NCBI GenBank assembly: GCA_013368315.1
Contig: JAACJM010000018.1
Span: forward strand, 372,001-436,000
Length of the DNA: 64,000 nt
Source of the DNA: Tetrapyrgos nigripes
Lineage: Eukaryota > Basidiomycota > Agaricomycetes > Agaricales > Campanellaceae
Reading direction: 5' to 3'
Made by a program: the position numbers and the translations under genes
Part shown: positions 10,599 to 21,243 of the stretch, piece after piece
Layout of the letters: each line of letters starts with the position of its first letter
Numbering within the stretch: the stretch's first letter is position 1
Notes under the pieces: generated by a model
Database searches by the model: none
What the model was told of the DNA's origin: nothing
What the model saw: only the letters and a program-made list of their open reading frames with translations

Positions 10599-10975
10599 CT
10601 GTTTGATCACTGCAGCTCACCTCAGATACAGGGTTGATCAGTCTTCGTGATTGATGGCCGTGTTTGTGTCTGTTCTTCTACTACATATTTACTTACTCGC
10701 TAGTACCACTGGTATATTGGAGTAGCCTAGGACTGCTCCAGAGTAGGATATCAATGGGAACATGCTTAATGAGCCACGACACGGGAAAACCTAGTGTATA
10801 CTACGTATGAACTCCCCCAAGCTCCACCTGAAACCTGGAGGAGGGATGCCGAATCGGTACTCTAACGTACAATTAGGATCAGGTCAATAGAATCACCTGT
10901 TTTACTGCCATTGCGATTTGTTTCAAGCCTCTGAATTTCCCAAGTACAGCATAAGTATGGTTTGTCTCCTACTAC
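10599..10975 (+). repeat. Dispersed repeat R1, copy 2
   Basis: Second copy of R1, same strand as copy 1, with point changes and several small deletions in its first third. It starts at CTGTTTGATCAC and ends near TTTGTCTCCTAC. Confidence 0.8.
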
Positions 10976-11964
10976 GTTTACTCTACGTATGAATTCAGCT
11001 TCTGTTTTCCAGGATAAGTATTGTGCAGTCGACCCCACCCCCCGGCCTCTCGCCCCCGTCAAAAAATTAGGGATAGTTTGATGCAAGTTTGACGGTTTGT
11101 TCGCAGCTGAGATCCTCCTACCTAGATGCTGGAGAGTAAGCGAAATGACAGAGACCTGGCTAGTGCTTGGACTTGCGCGACGGAACCTGTTTAGAATGCA
11201 ACGGTACGGCCGCTGGATAAACGATCTGGGTACGTCACGTACCTTATGTCGCAGTCTCATTCCCTTGTTCGATTGATACGCACTAATATTCTTACAGTGG
11301 ATGCTCTTTTTTCTTTTCTACCTAGATCGTTATCAGGGATACTTATAGAAGTATAATCATGTATTAGCCCTCAGTCGTGTTGGCCCTGAACTCGTGGTCC
11401 ACGCTGAGGTTACTTATTTACCGCTCGTCTCGGCTCAGAGATACATCGCGAATCGTAGATCACACTAGTAGTGTCTGGTCTGCGAGTGACATCAATAGTG
11501 ATTTGAACAGCTTTGATTGTGGCAGGCATGCTTGGCGGCGGCATTACAATGTTTGAACAAGGTGGAGGAGGATTGGCGTTTTCAGAGAAGTGCATTTGGA
11601 GTTGGAGAAGTTGACTGGATTCTTTGGGTGCAGGAGACTGGAGGCTGAATGAATCAATTGTAGAGCTCAAAGGGGAGGGACATTTCTTGTCATGCAACAG
11701 AAATTAGGTGTCAAAACCTCATATGACTTAGTACCAGACAAGCAGCAAATTCATAATCATTCCAAATTTGTTACCTACTTGTCAGTCAGTACAGGCCTTA
11801 AATACAAAACATACAAGAAAATACAGAAAAGCTGCAGAATCAAAATTCTTCACATAATTTGACAGCATCCACAGGATTTCTGACTTACAATCTCCATTTA
11901 TTCTGCCTGGGTTCCCACTCCTACTGCCAAAGCTTCATTGAGCTGCTGAACCATGACTACACAA
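10976..11964. other. Unassigned stretch
   Basis: Two minus-strand frames (11260-10862, partly in R1, and 11697-11410) have no recognisable domain. The latter is rich in serine and proline and lies downstream of the TPR fragment, so it could be its decayed C-terminal side, but nothing shows that. Confidence 0.3.
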
Positions 11965-12281
11965 TCAGTGGTCTTTTGCTTTTTCACCTTTTTCTTTGGC
12001 CTGATTTAGATAGCCTTGCGAATGATAAATCATTGCAAGGCCGAACAAGCATTGACCAGTTCCCAACCTGTTATCAATCTCCTCAAATTCCTCTTGAACT
12101 TGCTGAAACATGACCTTTGCATCTTCAGAGTGGGATAGTTCTAGGCATATATTTCCTAGACTTTGCAAGCATTGAGTAGAATTCTGCCTGTCACCAATCC
12201 CTTCAAATTGCTCTTTGGCTTGCTGATACAGGACCTTTGTATCCTCATATTGGGATAGCATCTTGCATATATCTCCTAGGC
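11965..12281 (-). pseudogene. Truncated TPR-repeat fragment (fungal NLR-type TPR)
   Basis: About 105 residues contain two full tetratricopeptide units and part of a third, each near 38 residues: L-G-D-I-C-K-M-L-S-Q-Y-E-D-T, then L-G-N-I-C-L-E-L-S-H-S-E-D-A, then L-A-M-I-Y-H-S-Q-G-Y-L-N-Q-A. Such units, with G-D-R and C-L-x-x-L-G linkers, resemble the C-terminal TPR of basidiomycete NACHT/NB-ARC-TPR proteins. Upstream the frame runs into repeat R2, so the nucleotide-binding part is missing. It ends at a stop without a natural C-terminus. Family: fairly sure for TPR; NLR origin is inference. Confidence 0.6.
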
Positions 12282-12555
12282 CATAAGTTAAGGAATAACA
12301 TGGAGTTGGAGCGATGGGAACGGGAGAGGTCAGCGCTACCCATCCCGACCCCAACGATCTGCTAAAGAGTACCACCATCAAGTTAGTACTTTTGTTACGA
12401 ACAATCTGAGTTAGGGCCCGTGTTTCATTGACAAGAGCACCACCACCATTCAAGGTAGTACTTTTGTTACCGGGACAATATGCAGTGTTCAGTACTCTGA
12501 GATGCTCCGAGTTCCGTTCCAGTTCCTTATCGATAAGAGTACTGCCATCATTCAA
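12282..12555 (+). repeat. Dispersed repeat R2, copy 2
   Basis: Second copy of R2 in the same orientation. It abuts, and appears to have cut off, the N-terminal side of the minus-strand TPR fragment, and its other end leads directly into the TIR element at 12579. Confidence 0.8.
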
Positions 12556-12578
12556 GGTACTAGTATCTTTGTCACGAT

Positions 12579-13189
12579 TAGGGTTCGCAAAGTCTGGTTC
12601 AGTCCGGTTCAGCGCCAAATTTTTTGAACGTTGGACCGGACGCAAGGTCCGGTCCAGTTCAAGTCCAAGTAAGGTTCGAATGCATCTGAACTTTTTCTGT
12701 CTCCAAGATAGCCGAATGACTTTCTCTTACCAAGGTAGCAACGAGTTGAGTAGTTATCTGTATGCGAAATAATACTTCCAGGCCGTTGATGACAAAAGAC
12801 CGGCCAAAGCACAGGAAAAGGAAGTATACAGAAACTGCTCTGCAATCCAGCTCAGAGAGGGATGTTTCTGCGTCGATTACATACCTAAGTACTCTACCAA
12901 AATAGAATATAATTGCACAGACATGAATACAGAGTGTGTATGCAATATGAGTGGTCATCAAACATTAAAAAAATCAAGGCCATAGGAACAAGTTCCAGTC
13001 AGAAATGCATTACAAGTTCAGTGTGTTCTGACGCGTTCGGACGCGTCCAGTAAATTTCAGAATTTGCTGGATCGCGGACTGAACCTGCGGTCCGGTCCAC
13101 AAAATTCTTGAACTTTGAACTGGACTTTCGGTCCAGTCCAGTAAAGTTCAGTTCGGACCAAAGTCCAGGACCGAACTTTTCGAACCCTA
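12579..13189. mobile_element. Non-autonomous TIR element rich in GGTCCGGTTC motifs
   Basis: Ends are TAGGGTTCG at 12579 and CGAACCCTA at 13181-13189, exact inverted repeats. Next to each end lie 100-150 bp of degenerate repeats of GGTTCAGTCCGG/GGACCGGACC type in opposite orientation. The middle has no gene. No clean target duplication is visible; ATTCAAGGTAC occurs a few bases outside both ends. The TAGGG-TTCG end resembles the hAT derivative at 47856. Confidence 0.6.
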
Positions 13190-13303
13190 GATGTGAATTC
13201 AAGGTACAGTATTCTACATAACCGTGAATGACAACAGATTTCAGGGAAGGAAAGGTAGGTACTGACCTCGTCAACAGGCACACCAAGTTTCGGACGCAAC
13301 ACA

Positions 13304-13311
13304 TATTTAAA
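13304..13311 (+). promoter_or_regulatory. TATA-like box of the DUF3455 gene
   Basis: TATTTAAA, 70 nt upstream of the chosen ATG at 13381. Confidence 0.45.
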
Positions 13312-13380
13312 GCAGACAACTGTGACCGTTCAGTAAGAGTCTCGTCTCTCCAAAGTCGTGAATTCATCTCCTTTACCAGG

Positions 13381-14242
13381 ATGCAGCTCTTTGTTCCTCT
13401 CCTCTTTGCCTCCATGGCCCTTGCAGCTCCTACCCGCAGCTGTGATCTTTCTTACGCTGTGGTCGACGTTCCTGCAAACAGTGCTTTGACTCCACCGACC
13501 CATCCAGTTTCCTTCTTGGCTCTTGGAGTCGGAACGCAGAACTATACCTGCACAAGCGCAGGCAGCTTCACGTAAGATGTCCTTTTTTCTTAGCGATGTT
13601 CTGCAAAGTCTAACAATAATTCTATAGTACTGCTGGTGCAGTGGCTGAACTGTTCGATGTATCTTGCCTCTACGGCACCAAATTTCTCTCCGAACTCCCA
13701 TCCGCTGCTCTTCGGCTTTGGGAAAAGGTCCCTGTCTATACGGACGCCGTGACTGCCATCGAATCCCTTCCTTTGCCAGGACCTGCAGCTTCGAGTATTC
13801 TCGGACAACACTACTTCGTCATCAACCCTGTCACTGGCTCAGGCATCAGTCCTAAATGGGACTTCACGTCTGGTGCCTTTGCAGGCAATCCCGACGCCTT
13901 TATGGTTGGTGCTAGAGCAGCTGGGATACCCGCACCGACAGGCCCGTCGGATATTGATTGGCTTCTTTTGACTAATATCGAGGGATTGCTCGCCGACGAA
14001 GTCTATCGCACGGACACCAGGAGTGGTCAACCTCCAGCTTCGGTACGGTTTAATCGCTCTCTCAGCCCAGAAAGAAACGACTGACGATATTCGTTTAGTG
14101 TGCTCCGGGGTCAGAGCCCATCACGGTCAAATACACTGCTTTGTATTGTGAGTCTCTGCGTTTCCCTCTACAAAAAGACAATAGAACGTTAACGATACTT
14201 TTCCATGCCAAAGGGCTCACCGGTGGTTCCATTAAGAAGTGA
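13381..14242 (+). CDS. DUF3455-family secreted protein
   Basis: Exons 13381-13571, 13628-14042 and 14099-14242 give 249 residues. The ATG at 13381 was preferred to an upstream in-frame ATG because it starts a clean signal peptide (M-Q-L-F-V-P-L-L-F-A-S-M-A-L-A-A). The mature part shows DUF3455 hallmarks: L-A-L-G-V-G-T-Q-N-Y-T-C, T-A-G-A-V-A-E-L-F-D-V-S-C-L, an F-x-I-N-P ... P-K-W-D-F region, the D-I-D-W-L-L-L segment, and C-A-P-G-S-E-P-I-T-V-K-Y-T-A-L-Y near the C-terminus. The family is common as secreted protein in fungi; its biochemical role is not known to me. The last exon contains a 30-nt GTGAGT...AAAAAG stretch that could be skipped without changing frame, which would give 239 residues. 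No frameshift; likely functional. Confidence 0.85.
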
Positions 14243-14689
14243 GGCATCCATCTTGCGTGTCCAGAATAGTCGAAAGGCTGCGGATTCTTCCTATGGTATT
14301 GTTACTATCCATGTTTTCCTATCAGAATGACAAGTACAGACTGTACAAATTTTGGAATCGTATACAAATCTTGGTGACCTAACTTTGAGCACTGACCCCA
14401 ACATACGATGGGGTCCTCATTTAAGCGAATACTTAGTGTAATGTTATATGCATACGACTTACATAGTTCTATTCCGCGACGCAATAAAGGGGTGAGAACT
14501 CAGGCTATAGCACAGATATTTTATAAAAGTTTATGCAAAAATCGCGGTTATAACCGTGAAGCTATCTTATAAAAAACCACGGATGATCCTTGCCTACGAG
14601 GCATTTGTAAGCGACCTGCCATTCTCAGCATGGTAGCTCATGGATCATCCACGGTCTCTGGTCTGTACTTCGGAAAATGCCTTCGCTCG
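14243..14689. other. AT-rich spacer with short palindromes
   Basis: No gene. Contains the perfect palindrome CGGTTATAACCG near 14545 and a GGATGATCC/GGATCATCC pair around 14582-14651. Confidence 0.4.
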
Positions 14690-15175
14690 GTGTTCACCTG
14701 CCGTCGGGTTATTCGGAAAATTCTTTGGGCTCGGGCTACTTGGTGTACCCGACCCCCTGGGAATATTCCCGCCCTGCTTGGGGACCCGCCCATTGCATCG
14801 GGATATTGCGCCTACATATATACTAATCATATTAGGACGCTGTTGTGTAGCGGTACATAGCTAAAAATTTAGATTGCCGTCAGGTCTTCCGAAGAATGCT
14901 CTAGGCTCTGGGCTCGGGCTATTCGCGATTGGTGCACGCTATTAGGGGCTACATCCCACCCTGGGACTATTTCCCGCCTCCCTGTTCAGGCTTCCGCACA
15001 TTGCACCCATATATCGGATCGTAAATAATTATCACACTGCAGTATCATATCAAAATGAAGAAATACCGCTTTTTCTAGGGCGATCCTATTTGGTGCACGC
15101 TATTAGGGGCTGCATCCCACCCTGGGAATATGCCCTGCTTGGGCACCAGCCTATTGCATCCATATACGTTCATCG
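14690..15175 (+). repeat. Three diverged tandem units (~160-190 bp)
   Basis: GGGCTCGGGCTA, TTGGTG(C/T)AC and CCCTGGGAATAT-type blocks followed by CATTGCA and CATATAT recur with starts near 14730, 14915 and 15088. Copies 2 and 3 share GGTGCACGCTATTAGGGGCT exactly. No gene. Confidence 0.6.
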
Positions 15176-17410
15176 TTATTACAGCACTTTGTATGTAGTA
15201 TGTAAGTAAATATACAGAAACGCGGAAATTTTTTTTGGGAAATGCTTCGTGTTCTGGTTATTGCTCGGCCCCTGGGAAATCCTTACATCGCTAGGTTTCC
15301 GTTCCCTTACCTCCTCATCTTTTACTACTTATCTTTGCATCTCACACCAATACGGAGTCCAAAGGTTGGTTACTCGGGTCAGTCGAGAGTCTAGACTCGG
15401 ACTGATCGGGGATATTCGGTACTGTCGGTTTTTACGGTGATTGAGGTCGGGCATGCCCGCTTCATCCCCCCCCACCTATACCGGAGCACAATCGATTGAT
15501 TAGTTGAGAGCAGTCGTTAGTGGAGAGCCTGTATTATCTTGTCTTCCCAGGCATTTTTGGGTACTAAATATCAATCTGCACTTGATCAGCATCAATTGTG
15601 GCTGAAAGAATAACCATCATTGTAAATTCTAGGCATGTAGAATCCATACCGGTTCACGGTAGATGTATCAATTGTGCATAAAATTACTTTTAGGTTGCTT
15701 TCTGGACCAAAGAACAACGGTGCCAGGTGGCTATATGGATACCTCGACATTAATTCAGCGATCATTTGCTGGTATGATACTTTCTGACTCGAAGGACCAT
15801 TTTAAATAGCACCCAAAGGTCAAAGATGAGAATTTTACATGTACACGGACTCAGCTGGAGGCCCAGGTGCCAAGTGTCAATATATGCCGGGGAGTCTAGC
15901 AAGCGATGTATGCGTTTGAGTGTTTGGAGGATCACCTTTTTGCAGTTTTCGCATCCCAAGTGCTTTTATGGCTCTGCCGATTTCAGATGGCCATAATATA
16001 GCTGGATACCTTATAATTACTCTTTTATATGTCACTCACAACATCTATCCATTTTTTGGTGATTTTAAAACTACTACATGATACCTCTAATCCAAGACGA
16101 ACATCCCAGATTACCCATTTTATGACCGTTTTGTATCAACATGCAAGGATATTGCGTATTACTCAACGGGTGGCAGCGAGAAATATTCCTAGAGTACAAA
16201 TACATATCTAGACCCTATCCCGAAGCTCTCCGAGGTGAAATATGCTCTGTGGTTTCAACGTGAGCAGAAATAAAGACCGAGATGGTGCACTAAGCGCCCG
16301 CAAAACACGTGGGAATCTATTGTAACGGTTCAATTTTTATTCTCTTTGGACCAGTTATGCGTTCAAAGCTAGTTCTGGGATTGATAGTCGACCCTGGTGG
16401 TGTATATAGAGCTGTCTCAGCCTTAACGAACGGACTGAGTGCATGACTGTGTGCATACGACGATGCAGGAGTTGTGTTCGACATTAATTCGACCAAAATT
16501 CGACCGCAATTGGAACTCCGGCGACGCGTCATCATCGTACGCGTCAACCACTTAGCAAACTGCCAGTACAACTCTTGGCCGCCACTCTTTGTCCACTTCG
16601 CTCTTTCTATACTTTCAAAAATGACTATGATGGACACATATATGCACAGTTGGCTTCGTTCATAGATGATAGGCAATACCAAGGTTGCAGCACTTGGTCA
16701 AGTAGATTTTATAAAGGGGTGTGGGCCAATGCTACGCGTGGCGGGTATGAGGCCATTTCCACTCATCAAAACCTATTCAGCTGTCAAACGCGTCTATCTC
16801 ATCAAACAGATTTTCGAGTTCGGAAGGAAATTTTCAGGTTTTGAGATACAGAATGTGGAAACAGACTATAGAAATGAGAGACTTCATCAGCAATCATGTC
16901 AAAACAAAAATCCAAATGGAAGAACATGAAGGAAATGGAAACAGAAAGGGAAAATACAAGAAAGTTAACATATGTTATGATAATAAAGCCCACCTTTCTC
17001 ATCCGAATACTTGAAGAACCCATGTACAAAAAGTCCATGTAGAAAAGTCAAAGGTAGAACGGACTTTGTTGGTAGTGGAAAGATGTAAGCTTGATTCAGG
17101 AATGGCAGGAAGGAGCAGGCACGGTCAGACCGGGAGACATAGAGGCACTAAGTGAGGAAGAAACCTGGCGAAAATAGTCTCACGGTCGCAAATGCTGCGA
17201 TTCGAGAATAAAAAGCGAGGGCAAAGTCTAAAATCAGAAAGTGAAGGGAAGAGAAAGAGGAGAAAGTGAAAACAGGTTGTTTGCCTACAGCCTCTGAACA
17301 AACAAATGACATATGTATGGAAGCAAAACAAAGCAGAAGAAAAGCAACAAAAAACAAAATAAAAATCACATGGAAGATTACGCGGAATGAAGCGGACGGG
17401 TAAAATCGGG
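15176..17410. other. Unassigned stretch
   Basis: No gene that I can support. A minus frame at 16682-16317 is open for 121 residues but has no known motif. At 16707-16754 (plus) there is a short coding-like island, Y-K-G-V-W-A-N-A-T-R-G-G-Y-E-A, shared with several other places in the window and resembling the gag segment near 24985. 17125-17429 has long frames of low-complexity Phe/Ser composition only. Confidence 0.35.
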
Positions 17411-17480
17411 AACACTTAAACATAGCCACATGCGGAAAGAGAGTGTAAGAAACTCAGCCTCATTTCATTCGGCCTCGTAA
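17411..17480 (-). repeat. TTACGAGGCC-family repeat, minus copy
   Basis: On the minus strand it reads TTACGAGGCCGAATGAAATG, then AGGCTGAGTTTC, then GCATGTGGCTATG, nearly the same as the plus-strand copies at 19664, 31916 and 58060. Confidence 0.75.
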
Positions 17481-18639
17481 TGTGCGTCCTACATAGAACA
17501 CTCATTTAGCGACTGCCTACATGCTTCCCACTCGTTTCCTTCTCTAGTCTCGCGGCAATACCTTACCTCACCTCAACAATTACAGCCACCCAATTCCAAC
17601 CCAATTCAATCCTTCTCTCACTGCAGCCCTCTCCTTCGACCTAGCAGCATCCAACTTAAACTCCGTCTCCACTTTCACGCAATCCCTTGGAATTCCCAGA
17701 CTCTCAACTCCTTCTGCTTCGGTTCTAGTCCCTTCCATTGCTGAAGGCTTTTAACATGAGGCTGGGGGTTCAGCATAAAGATGTGTGGACAGATGTGGTG
17801 CATGGAATGAAGCTAGTGAAGACTCAGAGCCGGAGAGGTGTGGGTTGAAGGAGTAGGAGTGTAGGAGAAAAAGGGGAGGCTGATAGGCGAGCGAGTAACC
17901 TTTTTATTAGTGTCAACTGATACATTTTCTTTTTTCCTTTCATCCTTGTTTTTGTACTGCCCGCAGCTGTCAACAGACCACGGTAAACAAGGTTTTACTT
18001 CCTTTACCCTGCTGCCGCTCTTCATTTCACTCAGATGAACCCCACCTCCACAGCCTACCTCTGATCGAAGATGCTGCGGCATGGAGGTTTTCATTGTAGA
18101 CTTGTACTTCATTAGTCTATAATGTAACCCGTCTATAGAAAATATGATAGCCAGTCCATATATTTGTGTCCAATCTAATCCGTGCTCAGAAGCCCGCCTG
18201 CAGTGGTAATGAGATACTCATTTTGGAAAGTGGCCGTTCAAGCGGAGTTCGGAAGTGTTGAGGAGGGATGGATGTTGATGGACCTTGGTCCATAGGATGA
18301 TACCCAAAGTACCAGTCATATGAGTATCCATCTTGGCCCTAGGATATTTGGCAGGGCTTTTATAAAAAGGAGCTGGTTGTGAGTGTAGGAATAACCAGTG
18401 TTTTTTATACAAAGTTATCTAAGGATAAAGCTAATATTTTACAAAATTGCCGCGTCTCAGGGTGGAGAACTTGGTGTTCACATGACCGACGCGTCTGCTT
18501 GATCCCGAATAAGCTAGTTTCCTGCTATGTGAGGGTCTTGTACAAGTCTTGTAAGTAAGTGGAAGAAGAGAATAGATACTCTAGTATATAGAGTATGTAT
18601 TATAAGAGGAGGATAAAACAGAGACCGTGCTTAAAGCTA
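17481..18639. other. No gene seen
   Basis: Low-complexity C/T-rich DNA near 17560-17740 and unique sequence beyond. Frames on the minus strand (18112-17813, 18412-18218) lack motifs. Confidence 0.35.
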
Positions 18640-18930
18640 GTCTCTGAGTACGTCTTAACGAACGTGATAAATACTCGACGCTCTATGGGTGATGAGAGAG
18701 AAAGTCATCATCACCCCAAAAAAGTAGACCCGGTAAAACTCGGCGTCTAGGGCATGCGATAGATATTCAGTGTCCCAACAATCCCAAACGACTACACGTT
18801 CCATGGGAAATGCTTCGGGTGATGAGAGAGATAGTCATCATCACCCTAGCATGGAGACGCGAGAGGTACTCAGCGTCTCCACCATAAGACCAAAGACGTG
18901 ATAAATACTCAACGTCTCGGTATAGGAGGA
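18640..18930. repeat. Cluster of short inverted and direct repeats
   Basis: A 30-bp hairpin, GGGTGATGA-loop-TCATCATCACCC, occurs twice (about 18686 and 18813). Around it, GTGATAAATACTC(A/G)ACG and GAGACG/CGTCTC boxes recur at 18666, 18850 and 18896. This is structured non-coding DNA of unknown type. Confidence 0.6.
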
Positions 18931-19038
18931 AGAAGAAAATGGAAAGAAGGGGAAATGGTGAAAAGGAAGATAGTAAAGGAAAAGGGGAAAATGGAGAAAA
19001 ACAAAGGAAGGGAGAGAATGGAAGAAAAGGGTACTCAC

Positions 19039-19663
19039 CAGTTCTGCAACAGTAGCTGCTGTGTCAAATTTCGTAGGAAAATCGCCTTTATCAATAAAGG
19101 AATTGATAGAAGCATGTTCCTGAACCGTCCTTGGGAGGTTTCGGCAAACCTGTATTTGGGTTCAAGGTTGGGGCCTTGAACCGAGGACACCACGATCAGA
19201 AGGGATGTGATAAAGGGTCCCCGAAGGATGGTCTCTGTTTGTTCCCTTGTAAAGGGACCCGAGAAGCAACCCGCATCTTTCTCACCCTGAATATACTCGC
19301 TGATGACCCTGGGCCCCTCGCCCATGAAACAAGAAGAGTCGTTTCGCATCACCACTGTCTTAGTAATGAGAGGAAGGCGTCCAATGAGAAAGCCTTGGTG
19401 CAGATTTTTTGTTAGGTAGGGGAAGGCGTCGGTGAGGGAAGAATGTGTCAACTCTCTCTCGAAAGCATCAGCATCGTAAGGTGTGACGAGCTTGTTGTAA
19501 ATGCGACGTGTGAGGGATCGGTGTGAGGGATCGGCGAGTGGAGGTTGGGGATGGGGATGTACGAAAGAGTAAAGATTGGCGTAAAGAAGGGGTTCGGGAA
19601 TGGAAGAGGCAGAGGAGAAAGCATCCATGATCTCTGTAAGTGACATGCTTTCGGTCACGTCAG
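19039..19663 (-). pseudogene. DIRS/Ngaro-like reverse transcriptase fragment
   Basis: The minus frame has Y-L-T-K-N-L-H-Q-G-F-L-I-G, S-E-Y-I-Q-G-E-K-D-A-G-C-F-S-G-P-F-T and a proline/KYR region. These match the N-terminal RT segment of tyrosine-recombinase retroelements common in mushrooms ('GF.. ..I..E...G..SGPF'). Two frameshifts then bring in K-D-G-S-G-T and N-S-F-I-D-K-G-D-F-P-T-K-F-D, which is the expected continuation, ending at A-T-V-A-E-L before a GTGAGT donor. The catalytic Y-x-D-D part is absent. The N-terminal side is interrupted by a TTACGAGGCC repeat at 19664. Confidence 0.6.
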
Positions 19664-19720
19664 TTACGAGGCCGAATGAAATGAGGCTGAGTTCTTTACA
19701 CTCTGCGTGTGGTGGTGCAT
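19664..19720 (+). repeat. TTACGAGGCC-family repeat
   Basis: TTACGAGGCCGAATGAAATG, AGGCTGAGTTC and GCGTGTGG blocks match the other family members. Confidence 0.75.
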
Positions 19721-20828
19721 ATTCATCCCGTCTCTTCCCGTGCTGTTGTTTCCGGTTTCCTCCCTGCCCATATCCGCAGCCCCTGTATTTATTAACATGA
19801 CCAAACAATGATGTTATCTCAATATCTTTGTGACCGGTAACTAAAGTTCTCTCACTTCGTTCTCTTTTTTCTTCGTCTTGTCCTTTTTTATCGCTTTCCT
19901 TTCTCTTTTGATATTTTTCATTTTTCGTTATTTTCTGTCTCTTGATCTCTCATCTTCTTATTCATTGCTTGCTTTCTGTTTTTCCCCTCTCTTCTCTCTC
20001 TCTTCTCTCTTTCTTCTTCTTCATCTCTTGCTGGTTGGAGACATATTTGGCCCTCAGGCAAAAGGGCGAGAGTTTGAATACATAGCACATGTCTTTTAGA
20101 CAATCATAGACTGGGTTCATCACTTTTTCTCTCCTTCTCATGCTTTATCTTACAACAAACCCCCCTACTCATTTTTTCTTCAGCTATGACCCCCACATCT
20201 CTTCTTACATCCAGGAGACATTCATGCCAACAACTAGGAACGCTCATTATCTTCCTCCGGACACTATTTGTGCACAAGACGGCAAGAGGAGGCTGCCCTA
20301 GACAGTAAGGATGAAACAAACCGTCTATGTTCTGGAAAGAACAAGAGAGAAGAAGACATAGAGACATACAATGAGAATATGAGGTATCAGTGTCTCAGGT
20401 GAGCTAGATACATCTTAACACTGTGTATCTTACCTTCTCTCCTCGTTTTTTAGCCTTCTGTATGTGTTCCGGTCTATGTCGCTACCATTATATCTCCTGA
20501 CTACTCATCCTATATCCCGCCCTCATACACCTTGACCTACTTGTGAACAGACATCTCTTCTAGGCCTCAGATCATGCCGACACAGTGTACATTTGTCTCA
20601 TTGTCATCCTGAATTGAATATGTAAAAGCTTCAGGGTATGTATACATGTCTGTACCTTGTGGGTTCTGCCAATGCCCTGCTTAATCTGTCCAACCCTCTG
20701 AGCACTTCCATACAGCCAGGGGCAGTAGATACCTGTACTGATCCCTAACTGTACTACTAGGGGAAAGAATGACATGAATTATCGAGTGCTGTACTCTGTA
20801 TGACTATCACTCCAATTGATTTACTGGC
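19721..20828. other. No gene seen
   Basis: C/T-rich low-complexity DNA at 19850-20040, then unique-looking sequence up to the secreted-peptide promoter. No supportable gene. Confidence 0.35.
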
Positions 20829-20836
20829 TATAAATA
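20829..20836 (+). promoter_or_regulatory. TATA box of the disrupted secreted-peptide gene
   Basis: TATAAATA, 53 nt before the ATG at 20882. Confidence 0.6.
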
Positions 20837-20881
20837 TCCGACAGACAGTGCAGTTTGATAAATCCCCCAGTTCTCCAGACG

Positions 20882-21047
20882 ATGTTCTACAAGCCAGTAT
20901 TCGCTATTGCTTTTATCCTTTTCTCCGCCTTGTCTGTTGCCGCTCAACAAGGTCAACAATGTATGTGATCTCTCTTCTTCATATTTCACCTTAAACTGAT
21001 ATTAATCCCTGTCAAATGTAAACACAGGCAATTGCAAGGCCCTTTAG
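20882..21047 (+). pseudogene. Small secreted protein gene cut short by a repeat insertion
   Basis: Exon 1 (20882-20960) encodes a good signal peptide: basic start M-F-Y-K, hydrophobic core A-I-A-F-I-L-F-S-A-L, cleavage site V-A-A, then Q-Q-G-Q-Q. A 67-nt GTATGT...ACACAG intron follows. Exon 2 begins in frame with C-N-C-K and then runs straight into a TTACGAGGCC-family repeat, whose CCCTTTAGGG supplies a stop at 21045-21047. As it stands the product is 32 residues. The promoter and splice sites are intact, so the insertion is probably what killed the gene. The rest of the gene was not recognised with confidence beyond 21243. Confidence 0.55.
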
Positions 21048-21243
21048 GGTCTCGTTCTTATAATCTGATGTTCCCAAGTGTGGCTGTGCTCAATAGGTGT
21101 ACCGGGTGTTGCCGCAAAAACGCGTGGTCTCCAACACCCATTTGATGCCCATCATCCAATACCAAACAGTTGACAGCGCTCGCACTCACTCCTTTTGGGC
21201 CTCGTCATTGCCAAACGGAGTGGTGGCCCACATCTCCTTCATG
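21033..21243. repeat. TTACGAGGCC-family repeat inside a gene
   Basis: Begins GCAAGGCCCTTTAGGGTCTC instead of TTACGAGG, then shares TCGTTCTTATAA, GTTGCCGCAAAAACGCGTGG, CCAAACAGTTGACAGC and the GGGCCTCGTCATTGCC end with the copy at 43553-43949. Confidence 0.75.

Noticed and set aside
17125..17429. Phe-rich minus-strand frames resembling membrane segments
   Set aside because: A/G-rich DNA on the plus strand yields Phe/Ser/Leu on the other in two frames at once; no support for a gene.
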